A stretch of DNA of 64,000 nt from Rhodothermales bacterium (GTDB lineage Bacteria; Bacteroidota; Rhodothermia; Rhodothermales; JANQRZ01). Made by a program: the position numbers and the translations under genes. Of this stretch, positions 6,817 to 14,690 are shown one piece after another (the first letter of the stretch is position 1; every line of letters starts with the position of its first letter). The notes under the pieces were generated by a model that was given only the letters and a program-made list of their open reading frames with translations, was not told the DNA's origin and ran no database searches. Location: assembly GCA_039944855.1 (NCBI GenBank), contig JBDUXZ010000020.1, forward strand, positions 124,001 to 188,000. The letters are read 5' to 3'.

Positions 6817-8511
6817 TCATGCGTCGGCGAGGTGGCGGACGGCGTCGAGCGTGTCGATCTCGTCCACGGGCTTGTCTTCGCGGAGGCGGACGATGCGCGG
6901 GAAGCGGAGCGCGTAGCCGCTCTTGTGCCGCTTCGAGACCTGCACCCGGTCGAAGGCCACCTCGATCACGACGCGGGGCTCGACGAGGCGGACGCGGCCG
7001 TGCGCGAAGGTTTGCAACGTGTGTTCGCGGAACCACTCGGTGAGGGCGGCGAGTTCGGCGTCGGTCAGTCCGGAGTACGCCTTGCCGACGTTGAGGAGCG
7101 TGTCGTCGTCCTCAGCCGCGCGGACGGCAAACGTGAAGTCGGAAAGCAGCTTGTTGCGCCGCCCACTCCCGACCTCGACGGACGTGACGACGCAGTCGAG
7201 CGTGCCGAGCGCGCGCTTCACCTTCAGCCAGTCGCGTCCGCGCCGGCCGGGTTTGTACGTCGAGCCGAGCGCCTTCACCATCAGCCCCTCGTTGCCCCGC
7301 GCGCGTGCCGCGTCGAAGGCGTCGTCGAGTTGCTCGATGCCATCGAAAATCTGGACGCGGGAGCGGCGGAGCGGGCCGTCGTCCCCGAGCCCGAGGGCGT
7401 CGAGCCGGCGCTGCCGCTCTTCGTACGACACGTCGAGGAGGACGTCGCCATCGAAGAAGAGCGCGTCGTAGACGACGTAGGCGACGGGCACCTCGGCCTG
7501 CATCGCGGGGCTGACAGTCTTCCGCCCGAGCCGTTTTTGGAGCGCCTGAAACGGCCGGATCGCCGCGCCCTCCGCGTCCACGGGGACGATCTCGCCGTCG
7601 AGGATCACCCCGCCGGGCACGGCGTCGGCGAGCGGGCCGACGAGGTCGGGGAACGACGGGGTGACGGCGTCGAGCGTGCGCGAGAAGAGGGCGACGCGCG
7701 CAGCACCGTGCGCGACGCCGTGCAGCGAGGCATCGCCCCCTTCGGGCGCGACGTGGGCCTGCGCGCGGATGCCGTCGAACTTGTCCTCGACGGCGAAGCG
7801 TTCGGGGAGTTGCCGCGCCACGTCCTCGTTCGTCTCGGCCGCCGTGGCGAGCATGAACCCGAGCGGGTGAAAGAGCCGCATCGCGGCCGTGCCGAGCCGG
7901 TCGTGCCGGGCGAGGAGCGCGGTCTCGCCGAGGTCGCCGGTGAGCATGTTCGCCCGCTGCACCGCGCCGACGGTGTGGCCGTAGGCCCGGCCGAGCGCCG
8001 ATTCGACGCCGCCCTCTTTCAGCCCGATCCGCAGCTCGCCCGCGAGGAGCTTGACGAGGTACTGCGCCTCGGCTGCATCGGCGCGGCGGAGGACGGCTTC
8101 GACTTTCGTCGTCTTCGCTTTCGTTCCCCGCGTGCCCGCGAGGTCGGCGAGAAACACCGCCACGTCGTCGAGCGAGAGCCGGGGCTGTGCGGGAGCGCGT
8201 TCGGCGAACGCCTCGGCGGCGACATCGCCGGGGTCGCCGAGGCGGACGAGGCGGGGCCGGAGTTCATCGCGCGTCGTGCCCGCGACGGCCGCGACGGCAT
8301 TTAGCAGCGCCGCGTGGCCGACGTTGACCGTCCGTTGATCGCTGAGCGGGAACGGGCGGGCCGCGATCCACCGGGCCGCGCGGCCGAGGTCGGCGTCGTC
8401 GAGCGCGCCGAGGTACGCGCCGAGCCGGTCGGCTTTGTCGTTGCGGCCGGCGAGGGCAGCGATCGCGGCGGCGGTCGCGGCGAAGTCGTGGAACGGGGCG
8501 GACTCAGGCAT
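6817..8511 (-). CDS. ATP-dependent DNA ligase
   Basis: A 564-residue ligase that seals nicks via a lysyl-AMP intermediate. The nucleotidyltransferase motif I KFDGIR has its Lys at about 244. Before it is a roughly 230-residue N-terminal DNA-binding domain (VLRRADAAEAQYLVKLLAGELRIG-type block), and after it an OB-fold ending near the C-terminal PRVVIEVAFDRVQ segment. The length fits archaeal/bacterial LigB-like enzymes, not the short periplasmic type. The start MPESAPFHD overlaps the upstream glycosylase stop by 8 bp, which supports both the start choice and translational coupling. A repair ligase role alongside the main NAD-dependent enzyme is inferred. Confidence 0.92.
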   Translation of the reverse strand: MPESAPFHDFAATAAAIAALAGRNDKADRLGAYLGALDDADLGRAARWIAARPFPLSDQRTVNVGHAALLNAVAAVAGTTRDELRPRLVRLGDPGDVAAEAFAERAPAQPRLSLDDVAVFLADLAGTRGTKAKTTKVEAVLRRADAAEAQYLVKLLAGELRIGLKEGGVESALGRAYGHTVGAVQRANMLTGDLGETALLARHDRLGTAAMRLFHPLGFMLATAAETNEDVARQLPERFAVEDKFDGIRAQAHVAPEGGDASLHGVAHGAARVALFSRTLDAVTPSFPDLVGPLADAVPGGVILDGEIVPVDAEGAAIRPFQALQKRLGRKTVSPAMQAEVPVAYVVYDALFFDGDVLLDVSYEERQRRLDALGLGDDGPLRRSRVQIFDGIEQLDDAFDAARARGNEGLMVKALGSTYKPGRRGRDWLKVKRALGTLDCVVTSVEVGSGRRNKLLSDFTFAVRAAEDDDTLLNVGKAYSGLTDAELAALTEWFREHTLQTFAHGRVRLVEPRVVIEVAFDRVQVSKRHKSGYALRFPRIVRLREDKPVDEIDTLDAVRHLADA

Positions 8512-9496
8512 CGGCGTCCTCGGGCTCGGGCTCCTCGGTCCACTCGCTGTCAGGCGGGCGGCGGTCGCGGTGCGGGTTCGGCGGGCGCAGGTCGATCGAC
8601 GTGCCCTGGCAAGTCGGGCAGAAATAGATGATCCGCTTCTTCTCGACGGTCTCGCCCGTCTCGTCGTCGGTCCACTCGCGCGTGAGCTGGTGCTGCTGAC
8701 GGACGTAGTCGTCGCAGCGGAGGCACGGGAGGTTCGTACGGCGGAAGACGGCGTGGCGCGTGTTGAAGTCCTTCGCGAACGGGGAGTAGCGGAGGTCGCG
8801 GTCCGCCTGCATCTCGGCCTGCTCGGCTTCGGACACCGTCCGCCCGCCCGCTTCGTAGGCGAGGCGGCAGACGCGCGGGACCTCCTCGGCGAGGCACGCG
8901 CGCTCGTCCCCGTCGAGTTCGCCGACGAGCCGCCACGGATCGATGCGGCAGGCCCACAGGATCTCGGCGCGGAGGTAGTTCCCGATCCCGGCGGCGACGC
9001 TCTGATCGAGGAGCACAGCGCCGAGCGTCCGCTCCAAGTCGGCGTCGAGGCGGAGGAGGAAGTCGGCCGCGTCGAACGGCTCGTCGAGCACGTCGGGCCC
9101 GAGGCGGCGGAGGTGCGGGAGCGCATCGTACGGATCGCCCGGTCCGATGTCGAACTTCGGCGCGGAGTAGAGCAGCGCGGCGGCATCAGCGACGACGATC
9201 CGCGCTCGCTCGCGCCGGTCGCGGGTCGCGACAGCCTCGTCGCCGGGGTCGACGACGAGCCACCTCCCCCACATCAGGAAGTGCGAGTGGAAGAAGTAGC
9301 CACCCTCGATCTCGCCGAGGAGGTGCTTCCCGTGGGCCGTCACGCGCTCGACGCGGCGGCCGACGATCTCGGCCTCGTGCGTTTTCAACCACGCCTTCGC
9401 CGCCTTCGTCCGCGCGCCGACGGCTTCGATGGGCTTACCGGCGAGGGCGGCGTGGAGGCGGTCCGCCGCGCGGCGGACTTCGGGACCTTCGGGCAT
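8504..9496 (-). CDS. Fpg/Nei-family DNA glycosylase (second copy, canonical N-terminus)
   Basis: A 330-residue base-excision glycosylase/AP lyase. It begins MPEGPEVRRAAD with the catalytic Pro and Glu intact, carries HGKHLLGEI, the helix-two-turn-helix LLDQSVAAGIGNYLRAEIL, and a zinc finger with CLRC ... CPTC separated by an unusually long insertion (about 35 residues, charged). A hydrophilic tail (PPDSEWTEEPEPEDADA) follows the finger. It overlaps the ligase gene by 8 bp and appears to head the repair operon. Its length exceeds standard Fpg or Nei (about 265-275 residues) owing to the finger insertion and tail. Confidence 0.93.
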   Translation of the reverse strand: MPEGPEVRRAADRLHAALAGKPIEAVGARTKAAKAWLKTHEAEIVGRRVERVTAHGKHLLGEIEGGYFFHSHFLMWGRWLVVDPGDEAVATRDRRERARIVVADAAALLYSAPKFDIGPGDPYDALPHLRRLGPDVLDEPFDAADFLLRLDADLERTLGAVLLDQSVAAGIGNYLRAEILWACRIDPWRLVGELDGDERACLAEEVPRVCRLAYEAGGRTVSEAEQAEMQADRDLRYSPFAKDFNTRHAVFRRTNLPCLRCDDYVRQQHQLTREWTDDETGETVEKKRIIYFCPTCQGTSIDLRPPNPHRDRRPPDSEWTEEPEPEDADA

Positions 9497-9578
9497 GACG
9501 GGAGAGGGGCAGACCGGGAGAGGGGACGGATCGAACCGCCGAACTCGTTGCCGGTTCGGCTAACCGCCGGTGTCCAGC

Positions 9579-10223
9579 TTATGCTGCCCTCCGCTGCGGA
9601 CGCTCTGCGAGATCGAGCAGGTGGTCAAGGGCGGCGTCGGTGATCTCGGGCGGCGTCCGCGTATTCGGGACCGAGCCGAAGATGGCGAGGAGGTCGTCCT
9701 GCGTGACGACGGCGGGGTCGTGGAGGTCGAGCAGGCGCGGCGTGCAGGCGAGGAGGGTCCCGACGGCCGCGGCACGTTCGATGCAGACGGCGTCCCATGC
9801 GTCGTCGTGGAGCCGCCCGTGGTGGAGCGTGAGCGGAACGGGCAGCGGCGGATTCCCATCGACGACGCAGTTGCTCGGCAGGCGGAGCCCCTGCGCCCGG
9901 TACCAGGCCGCCGCGTCGGCGTGCGTCTCGAACCGCTCAGCGATTTCGAGCACGGCGACGAGCCGCCAGTGCGGGAACCGGACCTCGCCCCACCGCCCCT
10001 TCGTCGTCGTGTAGACGACGGTGTCGCCGGGCCGGAGACGGGGCGCGAAGTTGCGGCCCCGACTGCTCGCCGTGATCGCGGGGACGGGGTGCTCGAAGTC
10101 GGGCTCGCGGCGACTGAGGCCGTTGACGAACGGCGGCAGGCTGTATTTCAGCACGGCTTTGCGCCCGCCGGAGGTTTTGCACAGCGGCCAGTACGAGCAG
10201 AGGTAGATACGGGCGTCGGACAT
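9579..10223 (-). CDS. Conserved-looking protein of unknown function, possibly PUA/EVE-like
   Basis: A 214-residue soluble protein beginning MSDARIYLCSYWPLCKTSGG. The segment LRPGDTVVYTTTKGRWG followed by HWRLVAVLEIAERF looks like the 'channel what goes in, then report' beta-barrel of PUA/ASCH/EVE-type domains, some of which recognise modified bases. I do not recognise the family with certainty. There are several Cys (CSYWPLC, CVVDG, CIER, CTPR) but no obvious metal cluster. It lies between the repair island and a DEAD-box helicase on the same strand; whether it belongs to either unit is unclear. Confidence 0.6.
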   Translation of the reverse strand: MSDARIYLCSYWPLCKTSGGRKAVLKYSLPPFVNGLSRREPDFEHPVPAITASSRGRNFAPRLRPGDTVVYTTTKGRWGEVRFPHWRLVAVLEIAERFETHADAAAWYRAQGLRLPSNCVVDGNPPLPVPLTLHHGRLHDDAWDAVCIERAAAVGTLLACTPRLLDLHDPAVVTQDDLLAIFGSVPNTRTPPEITDAALDHLLDLAERPQRRAA

Positions 10224-10279
10224 GCCCGTAAGCTCGCGCCCCGCGCTGCCACCGCTGCGTCAGCGCCGCCGCGACGCGA

Positions 10280-10314
10280 CAGCGCCCACCCCGCGCGCGG
10301 CGGAGTGGGCGCTG
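10280..10314 (-). terminator. Hairpin downstream of the DeaD-type helicase gene
   Basis: A 10-bp perfect stem (CAGCGCCCAC / GTGGGCGCTG) around a GC-rich 15-base centre, starting 18 bases after the helicase stop codon. There is no clear U-run, so it may act as an RNA-stabilising end or a weak terminator. Confidence 0.5.
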
Positions 10315-10332
10315 GACTTAATGACCTTCCGA

Positions 10333-11985
10333 TCAGGCGAGCTCGACGGCGACGACGTGCTTGCCGAAGCGGTAGCCCTCGGTCTGCGCGAGCACTTGCG
10401 AGACGAACTGCTCGGGCACGTCGACGAACGTCTGCTTGTGCTGCACGCTGATCTTGCCGATGGCCTTGCCGGGGACGTTCGCCGTGCGCGCGAGCGCGCT
10501 CACGACCTGCGAGGGCCGCACGTTCCGGCTCAGCCCGGCGTCGATGGAGAGCCGCACCATTCCGTCCTCGTGCGAGGTCGGCTCGACGGGGCGCGGAGCG
10601 CGGTCGGGCCGCTCCTTCCATTCCTTCCGCTTGCCCTTCGGCGCGGCGTTGCGGTGCGATTGGAAATCGGCGGCGGCGATGGTTTCGGGCACGGGCGCTT
10701 TCTCGTCGGCGCGGACGAGGGCGAGGGCGGCGGCGGCCACGTCCATCGGGTCCCGGCCCTCGGCGATGAGTGCCGTCACGAGCTTCCGCTCGCGCTCGGT
10801 CGCCCCGCTGTCGAGCTGCGCGGTCACGCGCTCGACGAATTGCGCTTCACGCTGCTCGGCGATCTGCTCGGCCGTCGGGAGCGTGCTCGCCGTCATCCGC
10901 TGCTTCGTGTACGCCTCGATCTTCTGCAGCTCGCGCCGCTGGCCCGGCGTCACGAGCGAGATCGCCACGCCCGACTTGCCGGCGCGGCCCGTCCGCCCGA
11001 CGCGGTGGACGTAGACCTCGGGATCGCGCGGGAGGTCGTAGTTGAATACGTGCGAGATGTGGTCGATGTCGAGCCCGCGCGCCGCCACGTCGGTGCCGAC
11101 GAGGATCGAGAGGCGGCCCTGCCGGAACTTGTCGAGCACGGCCTCACGAGCCGGCTGCGACATCTCGCCGTTGATGGCTTCGGCGGCGTAGCCACGCGCC
11201 GCGAGCTGGTTGGCGAGGGTGACCGTCCCGGCCCGCGTCCGGGCGAAGACGAGCGCGCTCTCCACCGTTTCGGCTTCGAGCAGCCGCGCGAGCCCGGCCG
11301 TCTTGTCGCCGCCGTGCATCGTGTAGTAGCGCTCCTCGATCTGCGCCGCCGTCTTCTGCTTCGTGCCGACCTCGCACGTCTGCGGGTCGCGCATGTACTG
11401 CTTGGCGAGCTTGCGGACGCCGTGGGGCAGCGTGGCCGACATGCACACTGTCTGCCGGTCGGCGGGCGTGGCTTCGAGGATCGCCGCGAGGTCTTCGCTG
11501 AAGCCCATCGAGAGCATCTCGTCGGCCTCGTCGAGCACGACCACTTGGACGCCGCTGAGGTCGAGCGCGCCCTGATTGATGAGGTCGAGCAGCCGGCCCG
11601 GCGTGCCAACGACGACGTCGACGCCCTTGCGGAGCCGGTTGATCTGGCGGGTGTACGACTGGCCGCCGAAGATGGGCAGCACCTGCACGCCGAGCGTGCG
11701 GCCGTAGGTGAACACGGCGCTGGCCACCTGGGTGGCGAGCTCACGCGTCGGAACGAGCACGAGCGCCTGCACGCGACCCGTGCCGACGTCGATGCCGCTG
11801 AGGGTGGGGAGGGCGAAGGCGGCGGTTTTGCCGGTGCCCGTCTGGGCCTGCCCGATCACGTCCTGCCCACTGCGCATCACGGGGATGAGCGCGGACTGGA
11901 TCGGGGTGGGTTGGGTGTAGCCGAGGTCGGCCACGGTCTGCACCACGTTGGGGTGCAGATCGAACTGCGAAAACGAAGAAGTCAA
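10333..11985 (-). CDS. deaD: DEAD-box ATP-dependent RNA helicase with DbpA-type RNA-binding domain (DeaD/CsdA-like)
   Basis: A 550-residue helicase that remodels RNA, probably in ribosome assembly and cold response. It has the Q motif (YTQPTPIQ), motif I AQTGTGKT, PTRELA, VLDEADEML, motif III SAT, and motif VI HRVGRTGRAG. A basic linker leads to a C-terminal domain from about residue 475 (MVRLSIDAGLSRNVRPSQVVSAL), typical of the DbpA/CsdA RNA-recognition fold. A hairpin with a T-run lies in the leader about 110 bases upstream, suggesting transcript-level control. It appears monocistronic. Confidence 0.93.
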   Translation of the reverse strand: MTSSFSQFDLHPNVVQTVADLGYTQPTPIQSALIPVMRSGQDVIGQAQTGTGKTAAFALPTLSGIDVGTGRVQALVLVPTRELATQVASAVFTYGRTLGVQVLPIFGGQSYTRQINRLRKGVDVVVGTPGRLLDLINQGALDLSGVQVVVLDEADEMLSMGFSEDLAAILEATPADRQTVCMSATLPHGVRKLAKQYMRDPQTCEVGTKQKTAAQIEERYYTMHGGDKTAGLARLLEAETVESALVFARTRAGTVTLANQLAARGYAAEAINGEMSQPAREAVLDKFRQGRLSILVGTDVAARGLDIDHISHVFNYDLPRDPEVYVHRVGRTGRAGKSGVAISLVTPGQRRELQKIEAYTKQRMTASTLPTAEQIAEQREAQFVERVTAQLDSGATERERKLVTALIAEGRDPMDVAAAALALVRADEKAPVPETIAAADFQSHRNAAPKGKRKEWKERPDRAPRPVEPTSHEDGMVRLSIDAGLSRNVRPSQVVSALARTANVPGKAIGKISVQHKQTFVDVPEQFVSQVLAQTEGYRFGKHVVAVELA

Positions 11986-12351
11986 GGGGATACTCGTGGG
12001 TACGTGAGGAAACCGGGGCGCGCTCTTCCGAGCGCCGCAATGGCGTAGTCAACAGCCGACCCGTGTTCGCACGCGTGAGTCTCCCTGTTGGAACCAAAAC
12101 GCCCGACTCATGCGAGCCGGGCGGCCCTGTAATAAGGTGGAGCAGCCTCATCATACCCGCCACGGCCCCCTCGGATGCAGGGCCCATATGACGACTCGTA
12201 GAAGAAACGGAGCGCTGACAGTCCCCCGCATCTGTAGCGCCTTCGTGCCAATATGCCGCAGTAGTGGCGCTTTTCCTATCCACACCTTACAGCCTGATTT
12301 TACAGGCCGATACGAACGCTACCCCACCCCACTCCCCCAACCGTTCGTCTC
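11986..12351. other. Divergent intergenic region between deaD and a lipoprotein gene
   Basis: A 366-bp stretch with no convincing gene. The left part is the leader of the minus-strand helicase gene and holds the terminator-like hairpin listed separately. The right part is the presumed 5' region of the plus-strand lipoprotein gene. It is clearly less GC-rich than the flanking genes. Confidence 0.6.
12096..12123 (-). promoter_or_regulatory. Terminator-like hairpin in the deaD leader (possible attenuator)
   Basis: On the minus strand the stem CGCCCGGCTC / GAGTCGGGCG (one mismatch, 4-base loop) is followed at once by TTTTGG. This is the form of an intrinsic terminator, but it sits about 110 bases upstream of the deaD start and no minus-strand gene ends nearby. 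It may end a short leader transcript or attenuate deaD. Confidence 0.5.
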
Positions 12352-12858
12352 ATGCACCCCCCCGTGATCTTCCCCAACCGCTTCCCGGTGGTCGCCACGA
12401 TCGCCCTCCTCGCCTCGATCCTCACGCTTACGGCGTGCGACACGGCGGACCCCGGCCCGAACTACACCCGCGCGCTCCTGACGGAGTACGTGCAGGAGGC
12501 CATGCCCTTCGCCGACGACGCCGGCCGCGCCTGGGACGAGACCTCCGGCCCCGACGCCGTCTTTGTTCTCATGGACGCTAACGATCAGGAGGTACGACGG
12601 AGCGAGACCTTCGCCGACCTCTCGCGGGCCGACCTACCTCTCCGCTGGAGCTTCCTCCCGCGCCCCGAAGTCACCGACTTCGACGCCTCGTACTACATCG
12701 CGCTCTACGACGAGGACGAAAGCGGCCTCACGCCCGTCGCGACGACGTCGCGTTTTACCCTGCGGGAGTTCGCTGCCGCCGGGTTCGCCACGACGTACAC
12801 GTTCGAGAACATGACCGACACGCTATCCTCGCGCGTCGAGATCCGCTGGGAAGAGTAG
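12352..12858 (+). CDS. Lipoprotein of unknown function
   Basis: A 168-residue protein. The hydrophobic stretch VVATIALLASILTLTAC ends in a lipobox (LTAC), so the mature protein is probably lipid-anchored. The remainder is acidic and looks like a single beta-sandwich (AVFVLMDANDQEV, SYYIALYDEDESG, TYTFENMTDTLSSRVEIRWEE). I recognise no family. A strong hairpin terminator follows 20 bases after the stop, so it is likely a single-gene transcript. The start MHPPVIFPNRF gives an n-region of normal length. Confidence 0.7.
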   Translation: MHPPVIFPNRFPVVATIALLASILTLTACDTADPGPNYTRALLTEYVQEAMPFADDAGRAWDETSGPDAVFVLMDANDQEVRRSETFADLSRADLPLRWSFLPRPEVTDFDASYYIALYDEDESGLTPVATTSRFTLREFAAAGFATTYTFENMTDTLSSRVEIRWEE

Positions 12859-12877
12859 AAGCGGTGTCTAGGCTCAC

Positions 12878-12917
12878 AAAGAGAGCCCCGGTGCTAAGCG
12901 GCACCGGGGCTCTCTTT
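12878..12917. terminator. Bidirectional intrinsic terminator
   Basis: Perfect 17-bp stem (AAAGAGAGCCCCGGTGC and its complement) with a 6-base loop. The A/T-tracts at both feet let it serve the plus-strand lipoprotein gene and the minus-strand tRNA-Cys. Confidence 0.92.
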
Positions 12918-12921
12918 ATAC

Positions 12922-12995
12922 TGGAGGTGACGGGCGGACTCGAACCGCCGTACGAGGCTTTGCAGGCCTCTGCCTAGCCACTCGGCCACGTCACC
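12922..12995 (-). tRNA. tRNA-Cys (anticodon GCA)
   Basis: Full cloverleaf on the minus strand: acceptor GGTGACG pairs with CGTCACC, discriminator T, CCA encoded. Anticodon loop CTGCAAA reads GCA, decoding UGC/UGU. The T-arm holds GGTTCGAGTCC. Confidence 0.97.
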
Positions 12996-13002
12996 AGCGC
13001 CT

Positions 13003-13010
13003 CAAAGATA
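13003..13010 (-). promoter_or_regulatory. -7 promoter box of tRNA-Cys
   Basis: Minus-strand TATCTTTG is an exact match to the Bacteroidota TAnnTTTG box, ending 8 bases before the tRNA 5' end, which is the right distance for a start site just ahead of the mature tRNA. Confidence 0.65.
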
Positions 13011-13045
13011 CATCCCCTCTCCGCGAAGGTTCTGCGGAGACTCAG

Positions 13046-13119
13046 CGCGCCCGGCAGGACTCGAACCTGCGACCGGCGGTTTAGAAGACCGCTGCTCTAT
13101 CCAGCTGAGCTACGGGCGC
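13046..13119 (-). tRNA. tRNA-Arg (anticodon TCT)
   Basis: Minus-strand cloverleaf with 7-bp acceptor GCGCCCG / CGGGCGC. The anticodon loop within GGTCTTCTAAACC reads TCT, decoding AGA/AGG. The T-arm contains GGTTCGAGTCC. CCA is not encoded. Confidence 0.96.
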
Positions 13120-13154
13120 CGATGCGTACGCAGGTACGGGCCATGGCCGGAGGG

Positions 13155-13228
13155 TCGGGGCGGCCGGATTCGAACCGACGACTTCTGCCTCCCAAAGGCA
13201 GCGCTCTACCGGGCTGAGCTACGCCCCG
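13155..13228 (-). tRNA. tRNA-Pro (anticodon TGG)
   Basis: Minus-strand cloverleaf, acceptor CGGGGCG / CGCCCCG, anticodon stem CTGCC/GGCAG with loop TTTGGGA giving TGG. CCA is not encoded. It is the third of three tandem minus-strand tRNA genes. Confidence 0.96.
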
Positions 13229-13333
13229 AATTCCACCCGTCACACGCGACCGGCGGGCGCGCAATATACACTGCCCCCTCGCCCGGCCCCAACACGCCTC
13301 CTTCGCATTTCCGCCCGCACCCTATCTTCCGCC

Positions 13334-13804
13334 ATGGACGCCTCGCCCCCTCCCGACCCGAAGCAATACGCGGCCGACCTCCGCCTCAACCAGATCATCT
13401 GGATCGCGCTCGTGACAGGCGTGGCGCTCATGACGGCCGTCATGGGCGGGCTCACCGTCTCCGGCTCCGTCCCGACGGTCACCGACAATGCCGCCGTCTA
13501 TTTCTACCTCGCGGCTGGCTTCAGCATCGTGGCCCTCATCGTCGCGTTCTCGGTGCAGCGTCGGATGATAGACCGCCTCCCGACGAAAGGGACCTCTCAG
13601 GAGGTCGCCGGCGCCGTCCGCACAGCGGGTATCATCTCACTCGCCGTTCTCGAAGCCGCCGCCTTCGTCGCGTGCATCGCAACGTTGCTGACGGGCGAGC
13701 TGATCAACCTCCTCTTCGTGGTACCGTTCTTCGGCTTCGCCCTTGTGTTCTTTCCGACAGCAGCCCGGTTCGAAAGCCTGCTGCACATGGCGCGACGGCG
13801 GTAG
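13334..13804 (+). CDS. Small four-helix membrane protein of unknown function
   Basis: A 156-residue protein with four predicted transmembrane helices in two hairpins: about 22-45 (IIWIALVTGVALMTAVMGGL), 54-76, 106-126 and 130-147. A soluble loop of some 30 residues with basic residues (QRRMIDRLPTKGTSQE) separates the pairs. No catalytic motif is visible and no family is recognised. A TATCTT box (13323-13328) lies only 6 bases before the ATG, so the transcript may be nearly leaderless or start elsewhere. It ends before a hairpin shared with the ribosomal-protein genes on the other strand. Confidence 0.72.
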   Translation: MDASPPPDPKQYAADLRLNQIIWIALVTGVALMTAVMGGLTVSGSVPTVTDNAAVYFYLAAGFSIVALIVAFSVQRRMIDRLPTKGTSQEVAGAVRTAGIISLAVLEAAAFVACIATLLTGELINLLFVVPFFGFALVFFPTAARFESLLHMARRR

Positions 13805-13825
13805 CGGCGGCCGGGCATAACACAA

Positions 13826-13854
13826 AGGGCCAGCCCCCGACGGAGGCTGACCCT
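13826..13854. terminator. Hairpin between convergent genes
   Basis: Stem AGGGCCAGCC / GGCTGACCCT with one mismatch and an A-rich left foot, placed between the plus-strand membrane protein and the minus-strand rpmB-rpmG-DUF4295 genes. It could terminate both. Confidence 0.6.
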
Positions 13855-13878
13855 GTAGCGTGGGAGGCGCGGGTACGC

Positions 13879-14052
13879 TTAGGAGCGAGCGGCCTTCAGC
13901 TCGTCCTGGACCTGCGAGGCCTCGACCATCTTCTGGCGGAACTCGTAGTGACCGTTCTGCTTCTTGGACGCCAGGATCACCTTCGCCATGTTGCGGTGGC
14001 CGATATCGGCCCCGCGGTTCGTGCGCTGGTTCTTCGATACTTTTTTCGCCAT
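13879..14052 (-). CDS. DUF4295-type small basic protein
   Basis: A 57-residue basic protein, MAKKVSKNQRTNRGADIGHR..., with the C-terminal pattern MAKVILASKKQNGHYEFRQKMV. It matches the layout of the DUF4295 family, short lysine-rich proteins that Bacteroidota encode just after rpmB-rpmG. It sits 41 bp downstream of rpmG on the same strand, which supports the call. A ribosome-associated role is inferred from synteny only. Confidence 0.82.
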   Translation of the reverse strand: MAKKVSKNQRTNRGADIGHRNMAKVILASKKQNGHYEFRQKMVEASQVQDELKAARS

Positions 14053-14093
14053 CGGAGGAGTGCGTTAGTAGAGCGCGGAGAGCGCGCTCGGGG

Positions 14094-14264
14094 TTACTTG
14101 ATCTCGCGGTGGAGCGTGTGCTTGCGGAGAACCGGGTTGTACTTCTTCAGTTCCATCCGGCCCGTGGTGTTCCGGCGGTTCTTCGTCGTGGAGTAGCGCG
14201 AAGTCCCGGGGGCCTCCGTGCACTCGAGCGTGATCTGGTGGCGGACGTCTTTGCCCTTAGCCAT
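14094..14264 (-). CDS. rpmG: 50S ribosomal protein L33
   Basis: A 56-residue protein, [18 protein letters not shown]...[22 protein letters not shown], with the L33 signature [19 protein letters not shown]. Only one Cys is present, so this is the zinc-independent form lacking the two CxxC pairs. It is 50 bp downstream of rpmB, giving the usual rpmB-rpmG order. Confidence 0.96.
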   Translation of the reverse strand: MAKGKDVRHQITLECTEAPGTSRYSTTKNRRNTTGRMELKKYNPVLRKHTLHREIK

Positions 14265-14314
14265 GGTTGCTTCTAGTTAAGCGGTGAGCGGGGGCGTTCC
14301 CGAGGGACGCGTTC

Positions 14315-14551
14315 TCAAACGAGCATGCCCTGCTGACGGGCTTCCTTGAGAACGGCCGAGATGCCCTTCTTGTTGATCGTCTTGATCGTCTGCGCCGACA
14401 CGCGCAGCGTCACCCACCGATCTTCTTCGGGGATGTAGAAGCGCTTCTTCTGGAGGTTCACGTTGAAGCGCCGCCGCACCTTGTTGTTGGAGTGCGAGAC
14501 GTGGTTGCCCGACATCGGGCCCTTGCCGGTAATCTGATCTTTGCGAGCCAT
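14315..14551 (-). CDS. rpmB: 50S ribosomal protein L28
   Basis: A 78-residue protein beginning MARKDQITGKGPMSGNHVSH with the L28 block SNNKVRRRFNVNLQKKRFY and the C-terminal TIKTINKKGI. An in-frame ATG 54 bases upstream would add non-homologous residues, so MARKDQ was chosen. It heads the rpmB-rpmG-DUF4295 unit and has a good -7 box about 43 bases upstream. Confidence 0.97.
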   Translation of the reverse strand: MARKDQITGKGPMSGNHVSHSNNKVRRRFNVNLQKKRFYIPEEDRWVTLRVSAQTIKTINKKGISAVLKEARQQGMLV

Positions 14552-14593
14552 CGTGGAGGTCCCGACGTAGAGTGGTTGTGCGATTGCAGAACA

Positions 14594-14601
14594 GAAAGGT
14601 A
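14594..14601 (-). promoter_or_regulatory. -7 promoter box for rpmB
   Basis: Minus-strand TACCTTTC (7 of 8 to TAnnTTTG) lies between the terminator of the upstream gene and the rpmB start, about 43 bases before the ATG. Confidence 0.5.
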
Positions 14602-14606
14602 GCACA

Positions 14607-14638
14607 TGGCCCGCGGCGTACGCAAACGCCGCGGGCCA
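14607..14638 (-). terminator. Terminator of the outer-membrane protein gene
   Basis: Perfect 13-bp stem TGGCCCGCGGCGT / ACGCCGCGGGCCA with a 6-base loop, 53 bases after the stop codon of the minus-strand outer-membrane gene. It is GC-rich with no long U-run. Confidence 0.75.
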
Positions 14639-14690
14639 CGAAAAGCACAGGATCGTGCAGATTTCAGGTTAAGGCGACACGCCTCCGCCG

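Noticed and set aside
9520-9600. tRNA-like sequence (GGTTCGATCC on the minus strand) downstream of the second glycosylase
   Set aside because: The T-stem does not pair and no acceptor or anticodon stem can be formed; at most a degenerate remnant.
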